Below, piece after piece: positions 1-9,508 of a DNA stretch of 64,000 bases. Below the pieces are notes generated by a model that saw nothing but the letters and a program-made list of their open reading frames with translations, was not told the DNA's origin and made no database searches. Position 1 is the first letter of the stretch. Every line of letters begins with the position of its first letter. Made by a program: the position numbers and the translations under genes. Source of the DNA: Bacterioplanes sp965233665 (GTDB lineage: Bacteria; Pseudomonadota; Gammaproteobacteria; Pseudomonadales; Oceanobacteraceae). The DNA lies in assembly GCA_965233665.1 (NCBI GenBank), contig CBDDTG010000037.1, positions 1 to 64,000 on the forward strand. Direction: 5' to 3'.

Positions 1-819
1 AAGCGCACGCCAAAGGGGTCTTCAGGTTGATAGCACAATCCCTTGGCGTCTAAAGCGACGCGGGTGCCTTGGGCTTTGCTGTAGTTTCACTCAGCGGCGT
101 GTCATCCCCTACCATCATGCGTGCTAGCTCACCGCTGGTGGTGTGCTGTGGGTTGCAATGCCCGGTAACTTGGCCGTGGCGCAGCACGGTGGCGGCATTG
201 CACAGCTCTACTACCTCATCCAGCTTGTGCGAAATAAATAGGATGGAGCAGCCTTCGCTGGCCAGGGTTTTCAGCGTTTTAAACAGTTGCTGCACTTCTT
301 GAGGAGTGAGCACCGAGGTTGGCTCATCTAAAATGAGCAGCTCAATGTCTTGCAGCAAGCAGCGCACAATCTCGACGCGCTGCTGCTCACCTACCGATAG
401 GGTATACACCAGGCGTTTAGGATCCAGCGCCATGCCATAGTGCTCGGACACCTCACGAATACGCACTTCGAGCGCCGTCATGTCTTTGGCCTGGTCGGCG
501 GGCAAGCCGAGGGCGATGTTTTCCGCCACCGTCAGCGTTTCAAATAACGAGAAGTGTTGAAATACCATGCCAATGCCGAGCTGGCGGGCATGGCTGGGGC
601 CGCTGATGACTTGCGGCTGGCCATGCCACAACAGTTGGCCGGCATCGGGCGCAATCACACCGTAAATAATTTTCATCAAGGTGCTTTTGCCGGCGCCGTT
701 TTCGCCCAGTAGGGCGTGAATTTCGCCACTATTAACGCGCAGTTCAACGGCGTCATTGGCGATGCACCCGGGTAGGCTTTGGTGATGCCTTGCAGGTGCA
801 AGCGTTCGCTGGAACTCAC
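1..819 (-). pseudogene. ABC transporter ATP-binding protein, purine-nucleoside (BMP-associated) type; runs off the window, two frameshifts
   Basis: This would be the cytoplasmic ATPase of a nucleoside/nucleobase importer of the YufO/NupO type, which has two fused ATPase domains; only part of it lies here. The first domain shows Walker A GENGAGKST, the signature LSVGEQQRVEI and Walker B LLILDEPTSVLTPQE, and the last two are typical of this subfamily. I choose GTG at 819, preceded by GAGG. Reading is broken by a missing base near 770 and another near 51; after the second, the frame continues to the window edge as DAKGLCYQPEDPFGVR. The gene diverges from xdhA across a RutR-like operator, so purine or nucleobase uptake is a sensible substrate inference. 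The frameshifts resemble the others in the first 4 kb and may be sequence errors. Confidence 0.8.
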
Positions 820-841
820 AGTGAAACCTCAGTTGATAAAG

Positions 842-857
842 CTGACCAGTTGGACAG
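842..857. promoter_or_regulatory. Second, weaker RutR-like box
   Basis: The sequence CTGACCAGTTGGACAG fits the RutR pattern TTGACCA-NN-TGGTCAA at 11 of 14 specified bases. It lies 76 bp from the stronger box and closer to the ABC ATPase start. It could be an auxiliary site, but on its own it would not be convincing. Confidence 0.35.
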
Positions 858-917
858 TCTTAGCAATTAGTTTGCCACTGCGAAAAATCCACCCATTAGG
901 ATATGATGGTTATACAC

Positions 918-933
918 TTGACCAAATGGTCAG
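918..933. promoter_or_regulatory. RutR-type operator in the divergent ABC/xdh promoter region
   Basis: The sequence TTGACCAAATGGTCAG matches the established RutR consensus TTGACCA-NN-TGGTCAA at 13 of 14 specified bases. RutR is a TetR-family repressor of pyrimidine and purine catabolism in Escherichia coli that responds to uracil and thymine. The site lies between the nucleoside-type transporter gene and xdhA, where it could control both. A TATGAT hexamer at 902-907 sits just upstream on the plus strand. No rutR gene is present in the window. Confidence 0.65.
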
Positions 934-936
934 ATT

Positions 937-969
937 TTTGCAGGGTCTTGTCCGGAAGACCGCTGCAAA
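937..969 (+). promoter_or_regulatory. Long hairpin upstream of xdhA
   Basis: A 13-bp stem is formed by TTTGCAGGGTCTT and AAGACC-g-CTGCAAA, with one bulged G and a GTCCGG loop. It starts four bases after the RutR-like box and ends about 90 bases before the xdhA start. No poly-U tract follows. It may be a leader RNA structure or a protein-binding dyad, and I could not match it to a riboswitch class by eye. Confidence 0.45.
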
Positions 970-1059
970 CCGGAAGTGTCTGGGCTGCAAGCGGGCCCGA
1001 AAAACGGCCGCCATGATACGCTATTTCCTGGCTAAGCGGCAAAAAATGGGGATACCGTG

Positions 1060-2550
1060 ATGCGATTTAATCTAAATGGCCGCTGGGTAGAAGACGCTCA
1101 GGCTGATCCGCAATCGACCATTTTGCGTTACCTGCGCACTCAAATGGCGCAGGTGGATGTGAAAGAAGGTTGTGCCGGCGGCGACTGTGGCGCCTGCACT
1201 GTCATGGTCGGCCAGGTGACGGAGCAGGGGCTGCAATACCACACCGTTAATGCTTGCATCGCTTTGTTGGCCAGTGTGCATGGTGCTTATGTTATTACCC
1301 CGCAGGGGCTGGCCGGTGATGGTAAGTTGCACCCGGCGCAGCAGGCTCTGATTGACCATCACGGCTCGCAATGCGGCTATTGCACACCCGGCTTTGTGAT
1401 GTCGATGGCGGCGCTGTATCAGCAACAGTTAAGTCAGGCTGATTCTGACCCTGCTGGCCAGACGGTCAGTAATCAAACAGGTAAGCAGTTGGGGGCATGG
1501 CCGGTGCCTGATGATGAGGCCATTCATGCGGCGATTTCCGGCAACTTATGCCGCTGCACCGGCTACCGACCGATTGTCGATGCCGCACGGGCGATGGGTG
1601 AATACCCGACTAAAAATGCTGACGCAGTTGTCAGCTTTGATCCGAAAGAGATAAATGTCAGCCAAAAAGATGGGCTGCAACCACTTCTAAAAAAACAGCA
1701 ACGGCAGCTATTGTGCCTGCGACGGAAGAGCAATTAAAAACCTTATTGCAACACTATCCGCAAGCGACCTTGTGGGCCGGTGGCACTGACTTAGGGCTGG
1801 AAATTTCCCAGCGTTTTAGCCAGTCGACACGGTGATTTTCCTGCATAAAATCGACTCGCTGCAGCACTGGCAGCAGCAATCAGATGAGCAGTCAGGGCAG
1901 TGGGTGTTAGGGGCTGGCATGACGTACACCCAGCTGGAGCGTGTGCTCGCAAAAGATTTCCCCAGCTTTGCTGAGCTGTTGCACCGCATCGGCTCTCGCC
2001 AAATTCGCAACCTAGGTACTTTGGGCGGCAATATTGCCAATGCCTCGCCCATCGGCGACACGCCGCCGGTGTTGTTGGCCTTAGGAGCGCAGTTGGAAAT
2101 TGACGGCATACATGGCCGCCATCAAATCGCAGCGCAAGATTTTTTCACCGGTTATAAGCAAACCCGTTTGCGCCCGGCGAATATTTGCGCGCGGTGATAC
2201 TGCCCAAGCTGTCACCGAGTCAAACCCTGCACTGCTTTAAGGTGTCAAAACGTTACGACGACGACATTTCTGCGGTGATGTATGCCGCTTGGCTGGAGAT
2301 TGACGATCAGAAAATTATTCAGGCACGCATTGCTTGCGGTGGCATGGCGGCAACACCGCTGCGCGCTCGCACGGTGGAGCAGGCTTTAACCGGCCAGCCT
2401 TGGTGTGAGGCCACTGTGCTCGCTGCAGCACAGCAGGTGGAGCAAGACTATCAACCGATTGACGATGTGCGCGCTAGCCAAGCTTATCGCTTACAGTTGG
2501 TGCGTAACTTGTTATTAAAGACCTGGGCACAGCAGGAGGCCGTAGCATGA
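1060..2550 (+). pseudogene. xdhA: Xanthine dehydrogenase small subunit (2Fe-2S and FAD domains), three apparent frameshifts
   Basis: XdhA carries the two 2Fe-2S clusters and the FAD of bacterial xanthine dehydrogenase, which oxidises hypoxanthine to xanthine and urate. The plant-type ferredoxin motif has cysteines at residues 38, 43 and 46 (CAGGDCGACTV). The second cluster shows CGYCTPG and CRCTGYRP. The FAD domain is visible downstream (WAGGTDLGLE, then RQIRNLGTLGGNIANASPIGD). Reading requires one added base near 1670, near 1829 and near 2180 (where CCCGGCG probably should be CCCGGGCG). No substitution stop is needed to explain the breaks. ATG 1060 follows a purine-rich GGGGAT; GTG 1057 is an alternative. 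It overlaps xdhB by four bases. The protein is probably functional if the breaks are sequencing errors. Confidence 0.85.
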
Positions 2551-4889
2551 GTTATCAGTCGTCGTTACTGGCGCCTTACAGCGAGCGTCGCCAGCGCCCG
2601 GCCAAAGGTCGCAGTGGTCAATCATTGGCTCACGACAGTGCACACAAACATGTCAGTGGTGAGGCGGTGTATGTGGATGACATGCCGGAGCTGGCGCGCA
2701 CACTGCATGTGGCGGTGGGCAAAAGCAGCATTACCTGTGGCCAGATTACCAGCTAGATTTAACGGCAGTGCGCAGCGCCGAAGGCGTGATCGATATCATT
2801 ACCCTCGACGATGTGCCTGGTGAAAAAGACATAGGCCCAGTATTTAAAGGAGACCCCTTGTTGGCGGATGGGCGCATCGAATTTCATGGTCAGCCCATTT
2901 TTGCCGTGGCGGCAGAGAGCTTTGAACAAGCTAAGCGTGCCGTGGCGCTGGCAAAAGTCGATTATCAGTCAGATACCCCGATATTAACCATCGCCGCGGC
3001 CCTGCAACAAATGCGTTTGTACGCCCTGCTCATGTGATGCAAAAAGGCGATGTCGAAGCGCCTTGCAGCAAGCCCCACAGGTGTTAACCGGTGAGCTGTA
3101 TAACAAAGGACAAGAGCATTTTTATCTCGAAGGCCAGGTCAGTTACGTGGTGCCAACGGAAGATGGCGGCATGAAGTGTACACCTCCAGCCAGCATCCAC
3201 CGAAGGTGCAAAAACTGTGGCTGAGGTGTTGGATGTACCGATTAACTATGTGCAAACCGAAGTACGGCGCATGGGCGGCGGTTTTGGTGGCAAGGAAACG
3301 CAAGCAGCGCAGTGGGCGTGTCTGGCAGCGGTATTCGCCAAGCGCTTAAAGCGACCGATAAAAATGCGTCTTGATCGTCAGGACGACATGCAATTAACCG
3401 GTAAGCGCCATGACTTTTATGGTCGTTATCGGGTGGGCTTCGATGCGCAGGGCAAACTGTGTGCAGCAGACATTGAGCTGGCGGGTAAATGTGGCTATTC
3501 GCCCGATTTATCCGATGCCATTGTCGATCGCGCCATGTTTCACATCGACAATGCCTATCATTACCCTGCGATGCGTGTGCTGGGGCAGCGCTGTAAAACC
3601 AACACTGTGTCGAACACCGCCTTTCGTGGTTTTGGCGGCCCACAAGGCATGTTGATCGGCGAGGGTATATTAGACGACGTGGCACGAGACGTGGGTCGCG
3701 ACCCACTGGATGTGCGCTTAGAAAACTTATACCAACTCGGTGACAGCACCCATTACGGCCAGGAAATAGAAGACTTTCCTATGGCGGAATTGATGACGAG
3801 CCTGGCTAGCCAGTGTGAATATTATTCTCGGCGCCGGGCAATTGCCGATTTTAACCAGCAGCATCGCTTTAAAAAACGCGGTTTGGCCTTAACGCCAGTG
3901 AAGTTTGGTATTTCCTTTACCATCCAGTTTTTAAACCAAGCTGGCGCTTTGGTGCATATTTATACCGATGGCTCGATTCACCTCAATCACGGTGGCACGG
4001 AGATGGGCCAGGGCTTATTTACCAAAGTGGCGCAGGTGGTCGCCAATGAATTGACGTCGATACCGACACGATTCAAGTGTCTGCGACGGCGACGGATAAA
4101 GTACCCAATACCTCGCCTACCGCGGCATCTTCCGGTACGGATTTAAACGCCAAAGCGGCCCAAAATGCCTGCTTAACCATCAAATCCAGATTGTTGGATT
4201 TTGCCCAGCAACACTATGGTGTCAGTCGCGAGGCGTTGCGTTTTTGTAATAACCATTTAGTGGTTTCAGCAGAGCAAGAAACCTGGGTGGCATTTGCTGA
4301 TTTTGTTCAGCTCGCTTATCAGAACCGGGTGTCTTTATCATCCACAGGTTATTACAGCACGCCCAAAATTCACTACGACCGCGACCAAGCCAATGGGCGA
4401 CCATTTTTCTATTATGCCCTAGGCGCCTCATGCTCTGAGGTGGAAGTGGATACGCTGACTGGCGAATACAAAGTATTGCGCACCGACATCTTGCACGACG
4501 TTGGACGTTCTTTAAACCCTGCCATTGATATCGGCCAAATTGAAGGTGGCTTTGTGCAAGGCATGGGCTGGCTGACCAGTGAAGAATTGTCTTGGGATGA
4601 GCAGGGCCGGCTAGCGTCCAATGCGGCAGCCAATTATAAAATCCCGACGTCGATCGATGTGCCAGCAATGTCGGTCACCTTGTGGGATAAAGCCAACAGC
4701 GAAGAGACCATTTATCGTTCCAAAGCCGTGGGTGAGCCACCGTTAATGCACGGCATTTCTGTTTGGTGTGCCCTACGCGATGCCGCCGCCAGTGTGGCGA
4801 ATTATCGTATAAATCCACCGTTGAATACGCCCGCGACGCCAGAGCAAGTATTAAATGCCGTGCAATATTGTCAGGAGCATGGCGCGTGA
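2547..4889 (+). pseudogene. xdhB: Xanthine dehydrogenase molybdopterin-binding large subunit, six apparent frameshifts
   Basis: XdhB holds the molybdenum cofactor and the catalytic site of xanthine dehydrogenase. Family motifs are visible along the whole length: SGEAVYVDDMPE near the start, GQEHFYLEGQ, RRMGGGFGGKE, NTAFRGFGGPQG, HGGTEMGQGL and, near the end, the catalytic-glutamate region KAVGEPPLMHG. Six single missing bases must be restored, near 2754, 3013, 3061, 3177, 3198 and 4052. Each moves the reading frame the same way, and the protein between breaks is well conserved. The ATG overlaps the xdhA stop. The stop overlaps the GTG of xdhC, so the three genes are translationally coupled. 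This could be genuine decay, but the uniform type of lesion argues for errors. Confidence 0.85.
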
Positions 4890-5743
4890 ACGTGCGTTGG
4901 TTTGAAGCCCTGGCGGACTGTGAGCAGCAAGGGCACAGCTATGTTTTGCTGACGGTCATGGGCACAGCCGGTTCGGTACCGCGCAACCCTGGCAGTAAAA
5001 TGCTGGTCACATTGGAGCAACAGTACGACACCATAGGTGGCGGTGAGCTTGAATTTCAGCTGATATCACAGGCGCGACAATTATTGGCTCAAGGGCAAAG
5101 CAGCCAACAATTGGTGCAAGTTCCGCTGGCTTCAAAAGCCGGTCAGTGCTGTGGTGGCAGTGTGAGTGTGCTGCTGGAATGTTGTATCGCCAGCGCCGCA
5201 CCCGTGGTGATTTTTGGTGCAGGTCACGTGGCGCAAGCATTAATGACGATTTTGGCGCAGTTGCCCATCCCCGTGATATGGCTGGATAACCGTCAGAAAT
5301 TGGCGCAACAAGCGGGCGCGCCATGCCAATGGCTGGCGGACCCAGTTGCTCAAGTGGCTGATTTACCCGCTCAGGCTCGGCTGGTCATCGTGACTCATAA
5401 TCACCAATTAGATTACGACTTAATTCGAGCGGCGCTGCATCATGGCCGGTTGGGTTACGTCGGCTGTATTGGTTCTGCCACCAAAACCGAACGCTTCAAG
5501 CTGCGCCTGCAGCGCGATGGTTTTACGCCAACCGACCTGCAGCAACTGACCATGCCGATTGGCCATCCAGATGTAACAGGCAAAGAACCCATGGCCGTGG
5601 CTGTTGCCATTGCTGCGCAATTGCTGCAGCAGCCAGCCACGCCACACAGCCAAGATCGTCAGCGCCGCCAGGGGCTGCATTGGAAACAGTTAAAGCCGGT
5701 GTTGCAGGGCGATACCTCGAGTCCGGTTAAATCAGGAGAATAA
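4886..5743 (+). CDS. xdhC: Xanthine dehydrogenase accessory protein XdhC
   Basis: XdhC binds molybdenum cofactor, promotes its sulfuration and inserts it into XdhB; it is not part of the mature enzyme. The 285-residue product has the XdhC/CoxI N-terminal domain with GSVPRNPGSKMLV and a CCGGSVSVLLE segment. A Rossmann-like C-terminal half carries VIFGAGHVAQAL and later GYVGCIGSATKTERF. The GTG start at 4886 overlaps the xdhB TGA; GTG 4892 is possible too. Unlike xdhA and xdhB upstream, the frame is intact. The stop lies three bases before the allantoicase gene, in line with one purine-catabolic operon. Confidence 0.92.
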   Translation: MNVRWFEALADCEQQGHSYVLLTVMGTAGSVPRNPGSKMLVTLEQQYDTIGGGELEFQLISQARQLLAQGQSSQQLVQVPLASKAGQCCGGSVSVLLECCIASAAPVVIFGAGHVAQALMTILAQLPIPVIWLDNRQKLAQQAGAPCQWLADPVAQVADLPAQARLVIVTHNHQLDYDLIRAALHHGRLGYVGCIGSATKTERFKLRLQRDGFTPTDLQQLTMPIGHPDVTGKEPMAVAVAIAAQLLQQPATPHSQDRQRRQGLHWKQLKPVLQGDTSSPVKSGE

Positions 5744-5746
5744 CGA

Positions 5747-6778
5747 ATGGCAACTGCCGTAAAGCAACATCCGTTTCAACAATGGGTCGATTTAGCCAGC
5801 CGTCGCTTAGGTGGACAGGTGCTGGCTTGCAATGATGATTTTTTTGCCGAAATGGAAAATCTTATCAAAGCCAGCGAGCCGGTATTTATTGCCGATAAAT
5901 ACACAGATCGTGGCAAATGGATGGATGGCTGGGAAAGTCGGCGTAAGCGCTTAGCCACTCTAGAAAATGGTGAGCTGGAAGATGGCTCTGACTGGGCCGT
6001 GCTTAAACTGGGAGCCGCTGGGCGTTTGCGTGGTTTTAATGTATGCACGCGCTTTTTTGCCGGCAATGCGCCTCAGCAGGTAAAAATTGAAGGGTGCATC
6101 AGTCACCAGGCACCGGACGATAACACTGAGTGGCATACGTTAGTGGAGCGACAAGACGTCCAACCGGATAGCGACAATTACATCGATTGTCACAATGATG
6201 GCATTTATAGCCATTTGCGTTTAACCATGTTTCCTGATGGTGGCATCGCCCGTTTGCGCGCTTACGGACAGGCGCAAATGAATAGCGACTGGCGCCTGCC
6301 AGGTGAGCCCATTGATTTAGCGTATGTGAAAAACGGCGCTCGCCCACTGGCCTGCAGTGATATGTTTTTCAGTGATATGAGCAATCTCATTATGCCGGGG
6401 CGCGGCGTCAATATGGGGGACGGTTGGGAAACCAAGCGCCGGCGTGGTGGCCGTGACAGTGATTGGATGATCATTAAACTAGCGACGCGTGGCAATATCG
6501 CCAAGGTATTGGTCGACACCGCCCACTTTAAAGGCAATTACCCAGATGGCTTTGCCTTATTTGCCATCGACAGCCCAGATGCCGACCCGGATGAAAACGC
6601 CGATTGGCAAACCGTTATCTCGCGCCAGCCATTAACGGCGGATGCTGAGCATTTTTATCGCCAACAAGTGTTAACTCAGCAACAGTGCTTCACGCACGTT
6701 AAAATTGCCATGTACCCCGACGGTGGCATCAGTCGCTTGCGGGTGTACGGCTACCCTGATCAGGAGCTTGAAGCATGA
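5747..6778 (+). CDS. alc: Allantoicase
   Basis: Allantoicase hydrolyses allantoate to ureidoglycolate and urea. The 343-residue protein has the expected two tandem homologous domains. Each contains a GWE(S/T)(R/K)R segment (residues near 65 and 225), a DWAVLKLG or DWMIIKL strand, and an FPDGGIARLR or YPDGGISRLR motif. GGAG lies eight bases ahead of the ATG. The stop overlaps the start of the OHCU decarboxylase gene by four bases (ATGA). Its substrate requires allantoinase, which is not seen in this window. Confidence 0.93.
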   Translation: MATAVKQHPFQQWVDLASRRLGGQVLACNDDFFAEMENLIKASEPVFIADKYTDRGKWMDGWESRRKRLATLENGELEDGSDWAVLKLGAAGRLRGFNVCTRFFAGNAPQQVKIEGCISHQAPDDNTEWHTLVERQDVQPDSDNYIDCHNDGIYSHLRLTMFPDGGIARLRAYGQAQMNSDWRLPGEPIDLAYVKNGARPLACSDMFFSDMSNLIMPGRGVNMGDGWETKRRRGGRDSDWMIIKLATRGNIAKVLVDTAHFKGNYPDGFALFAIDSPDADPDENADWQTVISRQPLTADAEHFYRQQVLTQQQCFTHVKIAMYPDGGISRLRVYGYPDQELEA

Positions 6779-7284
6779 CGCTGGATGAATTTAACCAGCT
6801 GACAGACGAGCAAGCTCGCGCGCAGTTATTTAGCTGCTGTGCGGCTGAACGTTGGGCCGACGCCATGTTGGCACAGCGTCCTTTTGCATCGCTGCATACG
6901 CTTTGTGAGCAGGCAGAAAGCATTTGGCAGCATCTGGCTGAAGCAGATTATTTACAGGCATTTGAGGCGCATCCCAAAATTGGCGATGTCAGTTCGCTGC
7001 GTGACAAGTATGCCAATACCAAGGCCATTGCTGCCAATGAGCAAAGCGGTGCACAGCAAGCGCCTGAAGAAACCTTGCAACGCTTAAGTGAGCTAAACCA
7101 TGCCTATGAAGAGAAGTTTGGCTTTATCTTTATTGTCTTTGCCACCGGTAAAAGTGCGCAGCAAATGTTGGCCTTGCTAGAGCAGCGCATCGACAATGCT
7201 CGCGATCAGGAGGTGGCGAATGCTGCGGCTAACCAAATGCAAATAACAGACTTGAGGCTTAAAAAATTGATCCAAGAGAAGTAG
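6775..7284 (+). CDS. uraD: 2-oxo-4-hydroxy-4-carboxy-5-ureidoimidazoline (OHCU) decarboxylase
   Basis: This enzyme decarboxylates OHCU to S-allantoin, the last step of urate-to-allantoin conversion after urate oxidation and HIU hydrolysis. The 169-residue length fits the family. The conserved FEAHPKIGD segment near residues 62-70 contains the catalytic histidine, and LSELNHAYEEKFGFIFIV near 110 is the second family signature. It overlaps the allantoicase gene by four bases and is followed 41 bases later by the HIU hydrolase gene, so the two partner enzymes are made together. Confidence 0.93.
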   Translation: MTLDEFNQLTDEQARAQLFSCCAAERWADAMLAQRPFASLHTLCEQAESIWQHLAEADYLQAFEAHPKIGDVSSLRDKYANTKAIAANEQSGAQQAPEETLQRLSELNHAYEEKFGFIFIVFATGKSAQQMLALLEQRIDNARDQEVANAAANQMQITDLRLKKLIQEK

Positions 7285-7325
7285 CACACGAGTCGCAACA
7301 GAGTCTTATAAAACAGAGGTTGGAT

Positions 7326-7667
7326 ATGAAAAGTGTGATTACCACGCACATTCTGGATACTCACAAAGGTCACCCGGCGGCCAATGTTGAGGTCAGCCTG
7401 TATCAATGGCAGCAAGACGGCTGGCAACACATGGCGAGCGCTCAAACTGATGATGATGGTCGCATCACCGATTGGCTCGGTGACCGCCAGCGTGAGCAGG
7501 GCTTGTATCGGCTGACGTTCGCCACGGCTGAGTATTTTAGCCGCCAGGGAGTGACCAGCTTATACCCCCAGGTGGACATTCATTTTCAAATTGAAAATGC
7601 CGCTGAGCACTACCATATTCCATTGCTGCTCAGTGCCAATGGCTACTCCACTTATCGGGGGTCCTAG
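7326..7667 (+). CDS. uraH: 5-hydroxyisourate hydrolase (transthyretin-related)
   Basis: HIU hydrolase opens 5-hydroxyisourate to OHCU. The protein is 113 residues and shows the family hallmarks: N-terminal THILDTHKGHPA, with the active-site histidine, and C-terminal YSTYRGS. I choose ATG 7326; a TTG six bases upstream is also in frame. No signal peptide is present, so it should act in the cytoplasm together with UraD. Only two bases separate its stop from the next gene. Confidence 0.94.
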   Translation: MKSVITTHILDTHKGHPAANVEVSLYQWQQDGWQHMASAQTDDDGRITDWLGDRQREQGLYRLTFATAEYFSRQGVTSLYPQVDIHFQIENAAEHYHIPLLLSANGYSTYRGS

Positions 7668-7669
7668 TT

Positions 7670-8179
7670 GTGCATCGGGTGTTAACGCCACAGCCACTGA
7701 CTGCAGCAGCTTTTGCGCCTTTCGGTGATTTAATTGCTGCAAAAGCCAAGCCGCTGATGATTAATGAAGGCACCACTGAGCGCCACCATGCGTTAGCAAG
7801 TGTCAGTGTGGGGGATGGCGAGGGCATTATTAATATTTTTCGCGCCCAGCCGCGCACCTTGCCGATGCGCATCACCATGATGGAGCGCCACCCATTGGGC
7901 AGTCAGGCATTTTTGCCGGCGGACAATACGCCCTATTTGGTGCTGGTATGCGAGGGGGAGGCCGAGCCAGACCCAAGCACCTTACAGTTGTTTGTGGCGC
8001 AAGGCGTTGGCGTAAACTACCGCCCGAATTGTTGGCACCACCCGCTGTTGGCGTTAGACAAGGTCTGTGATTTTTGGGTGGTCGACCGCCGGGGTGATGG
8101 CAATAACCTGGAAGAATCCTGGTTTGATGCGGACACGATAATTGAACTACCCGATCTGCGCGGTGAGCGGATCGGCTGA
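7670..8179 (+). CDS. allA: Ureidoglycolate lyase
   Basis: AllA converts ureidoglycolate to glyoxylate and urea, finishing purine ring breakdown to a central metabolite. The 169-residue cupin-like protein shows the family pattern AAFAPFGDLI near the start, then FRAQPRTLPMRITMMERHPLGSQAF, and the metal-binding-like region NYRPNCWHHPLLAL near residue 125. The start is a GTG two bases after uraH. A 39-base gap with a small hairpin precedes guanine deaminase. The glyoxylate and urea enzymes that would follow are not in the window. Confidence 0.92.
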   Translation: MHRVLTPQPLTAAAFAPFGDLIAAKAKPLMINEGTTERHHALASVSVGDGEGIINIFRAQPRTLPMRITMMERHPLGSQAFLPADNTPYLVLVCEGEAEPDPSTLQLFVAQGVGVNYRPNCWHHPLLALDKVCDFWVVDRRGDGNNLEESWFDADTIIELPDLRGERIG

Positions 8180-8202
8180 GGCGGGCTATGCCTCGGATTT
8201 TT
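8178..8202 (+). terminator. Weak terminator-like hairpin between allA and guaD
   Basis: A 5-bp GAGGC/GCCTC stem with a seven-base loop overlaps the allA stop and is followed by GGATTTTT. It could cause partial termination and lower downstream expression. The stem is short. Confidence 0.3.
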
Positions 8203-8218
8203 GATGAGAGAATATTTA

Positions 8219-9508
8219 ATGAACTACCAAGCTCAGCGCGGCGCCGTATTGCATTTTTTAGATCAAAATACGCCTGAGTATTTTGCTGACGGCATTTTGG
8301 TCACTGACAGCGCACAGGGGACAGTCGTGGCTGTGGGCGAGGCCGACGTCATATTGGCGCAGTTTCCCCAGCTAGAGGTCACACAGCACGAGCAAGCACT
8401 GATTTGCCCGGGTTTTATCGATACCCATATTCATTATCCTCAGGTCGACGTCATTGCTTCGTATGGCGAGCAGCTACTGGATTGGTTAAACAACTACACC
8501 TTTCCACAAGAAGGCAAATTTGCCGACCCACAACACGCCGCTGAAACGGCAGACTTCTTTTTGCGTGAGCTATTAAAAAACGGTACCACCACGGGTTTAG
8601 TGTTTGGCACGGTGCATCCGCAATCCGTCGATGCTTTTTTTCACGCCAGTGAAGCACTCAATACCCGCATGATTTGTGGCAAAGTCATGATGGATCGCAA
8701 TGCTCCAGACTTTTTATGTGATGACGCTGCTCGCTCTAAAGCAGACAGCCAGGCTTTGATTGATCGTTGGCACGGCAAAGGCCGACAGCTGTATGCGGTG
8801 ACTCCGCGCTTTGCCATTACCTCCACGCCCGAACAGTTAGCTGCGGCCGGTGAGCTGCTGGCAGACAATCCTGGCGTTTACATGCAAACGCATCTATCGG
8901 AAAACCTGGATGAAATTGCGTTTGTGAAAGAGCTGTTTCCTGAACGCAAAAACTACCTGGATGTTTACGACCATTACGGTTTATTGGGTGAGTACAGCAC
9001 GTTTGCCCATGGGGTACACCTAGAAGACAGTGAGTATCAACGTCTGAGTGAAACAGGCAGCAAAATTGCGTTTTGCCCAACTTCTAACTTGTTTTTAGGC
9101 AGTGGCTTATTGCCGCTGGACAATCAACCTTATCCGGTTGAGGTCAGTGTGGCGACGGATGTGGGCGGTGGCACCAGCTTTTCTATGTTGCAGACGATGA
9201 ATGAAGCTTACAAGGTGTGCCAGCTGCGCGGCAGTCGTTTAGCGCCACAGCAGGCGTTTTACATGATGACGTTGGGCAATGCCAAATCGCTGCAGCTGGA
9301 TGATCGCTTGGGCAACTTTACTGCCGGTAAAGAAGCCGATTTTGTGGTGCTGGATTTAGCCGCAACCGAGTTAATGCAACGTCGTCAGGCCAGTTGCAAT
9401 ACCTTAGATGAAACCTTGTTTTGTCTGACCATGCTTGGCGATGACCGCAGTGTGGCAGAAACCTGGGTGGCGGGTAAAAAAGCCTATAGCAAACATGAGG
9501 CAAGCTGA
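8219..9508 (+). CDS. guaD: Guanine deaminase
   Basis: Guanine deaminase converts guanine to xanthine, feeding the xanthine dehydrogenase encoded upstream. It is a zinc-dependent amidohydrolase of 429 residues. The metal-binding FIDTHIHYPQ motif is near residue 75, followed by LDWLNNYTFPQE, a guanine-deaminase hallmark. Further motifs are MQTHLSENLDE near 225, AHGVHLEDSE near 265 and a late VSVATDVGGGTS with the metal-ligand aspartate. I choose ATG 8219, which has GAGAG upstream; an ATG at 8204 is possible. The TGA overlaps the ATG of the next gene. Confidence 0.93.
   Translation: MNYQAQRGAVLHFLDQNTPEYFADGILVTDSAQGTVVAVGEADVILAQFPQLEVTQHEQALICPGFIDTHIHYPQVDVIASYGEQLLDWLNNYTFPQEGKFADPQHAAETADFFLRELLKNGTTTGLVFGTVHPQSVDAFFHASEALNTRMICGKVMMDRNAPDFLCDDAARSKADSQALIDRWHGKGRQLYAVTPRFAITSTPEQLAAAGELLADNPGVYMQTHLSENLDEIAFVKELFPERKNYLDVYDHYGLLGEYSTFAHGVHLEDSEYQRLSETGSKIAFCPTSNLFLGSGLLPLDNQPYPVEVSVATDVGGGTSFSMLQTMNEAYKVCQLRGSRLAPQQAFYMMTLGNAKSLQLDDRLGNFTAGKEADFVVLDLAATELMQRRQASCNTLDETLFCLTMLGDDRSVAETWVAGKKAYSKHEAS

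Noticed and set aside
937..969. Known purine, xanthine or molybdenum-cofactor riboswitch
   Set aside because: Only one simple stem-loop is visible. I could not recognise the multi-stem consensus of any of these classes by eye.
1060..4889. Calling xdhA and xdhB as genuinely dead genes
   Set aside because: All breaks are single missing bases with intact motifs between them, and the rest of the pathway is intact. Sequence error is the simpler reading, although the entries are marked as broken because the given sequence is.
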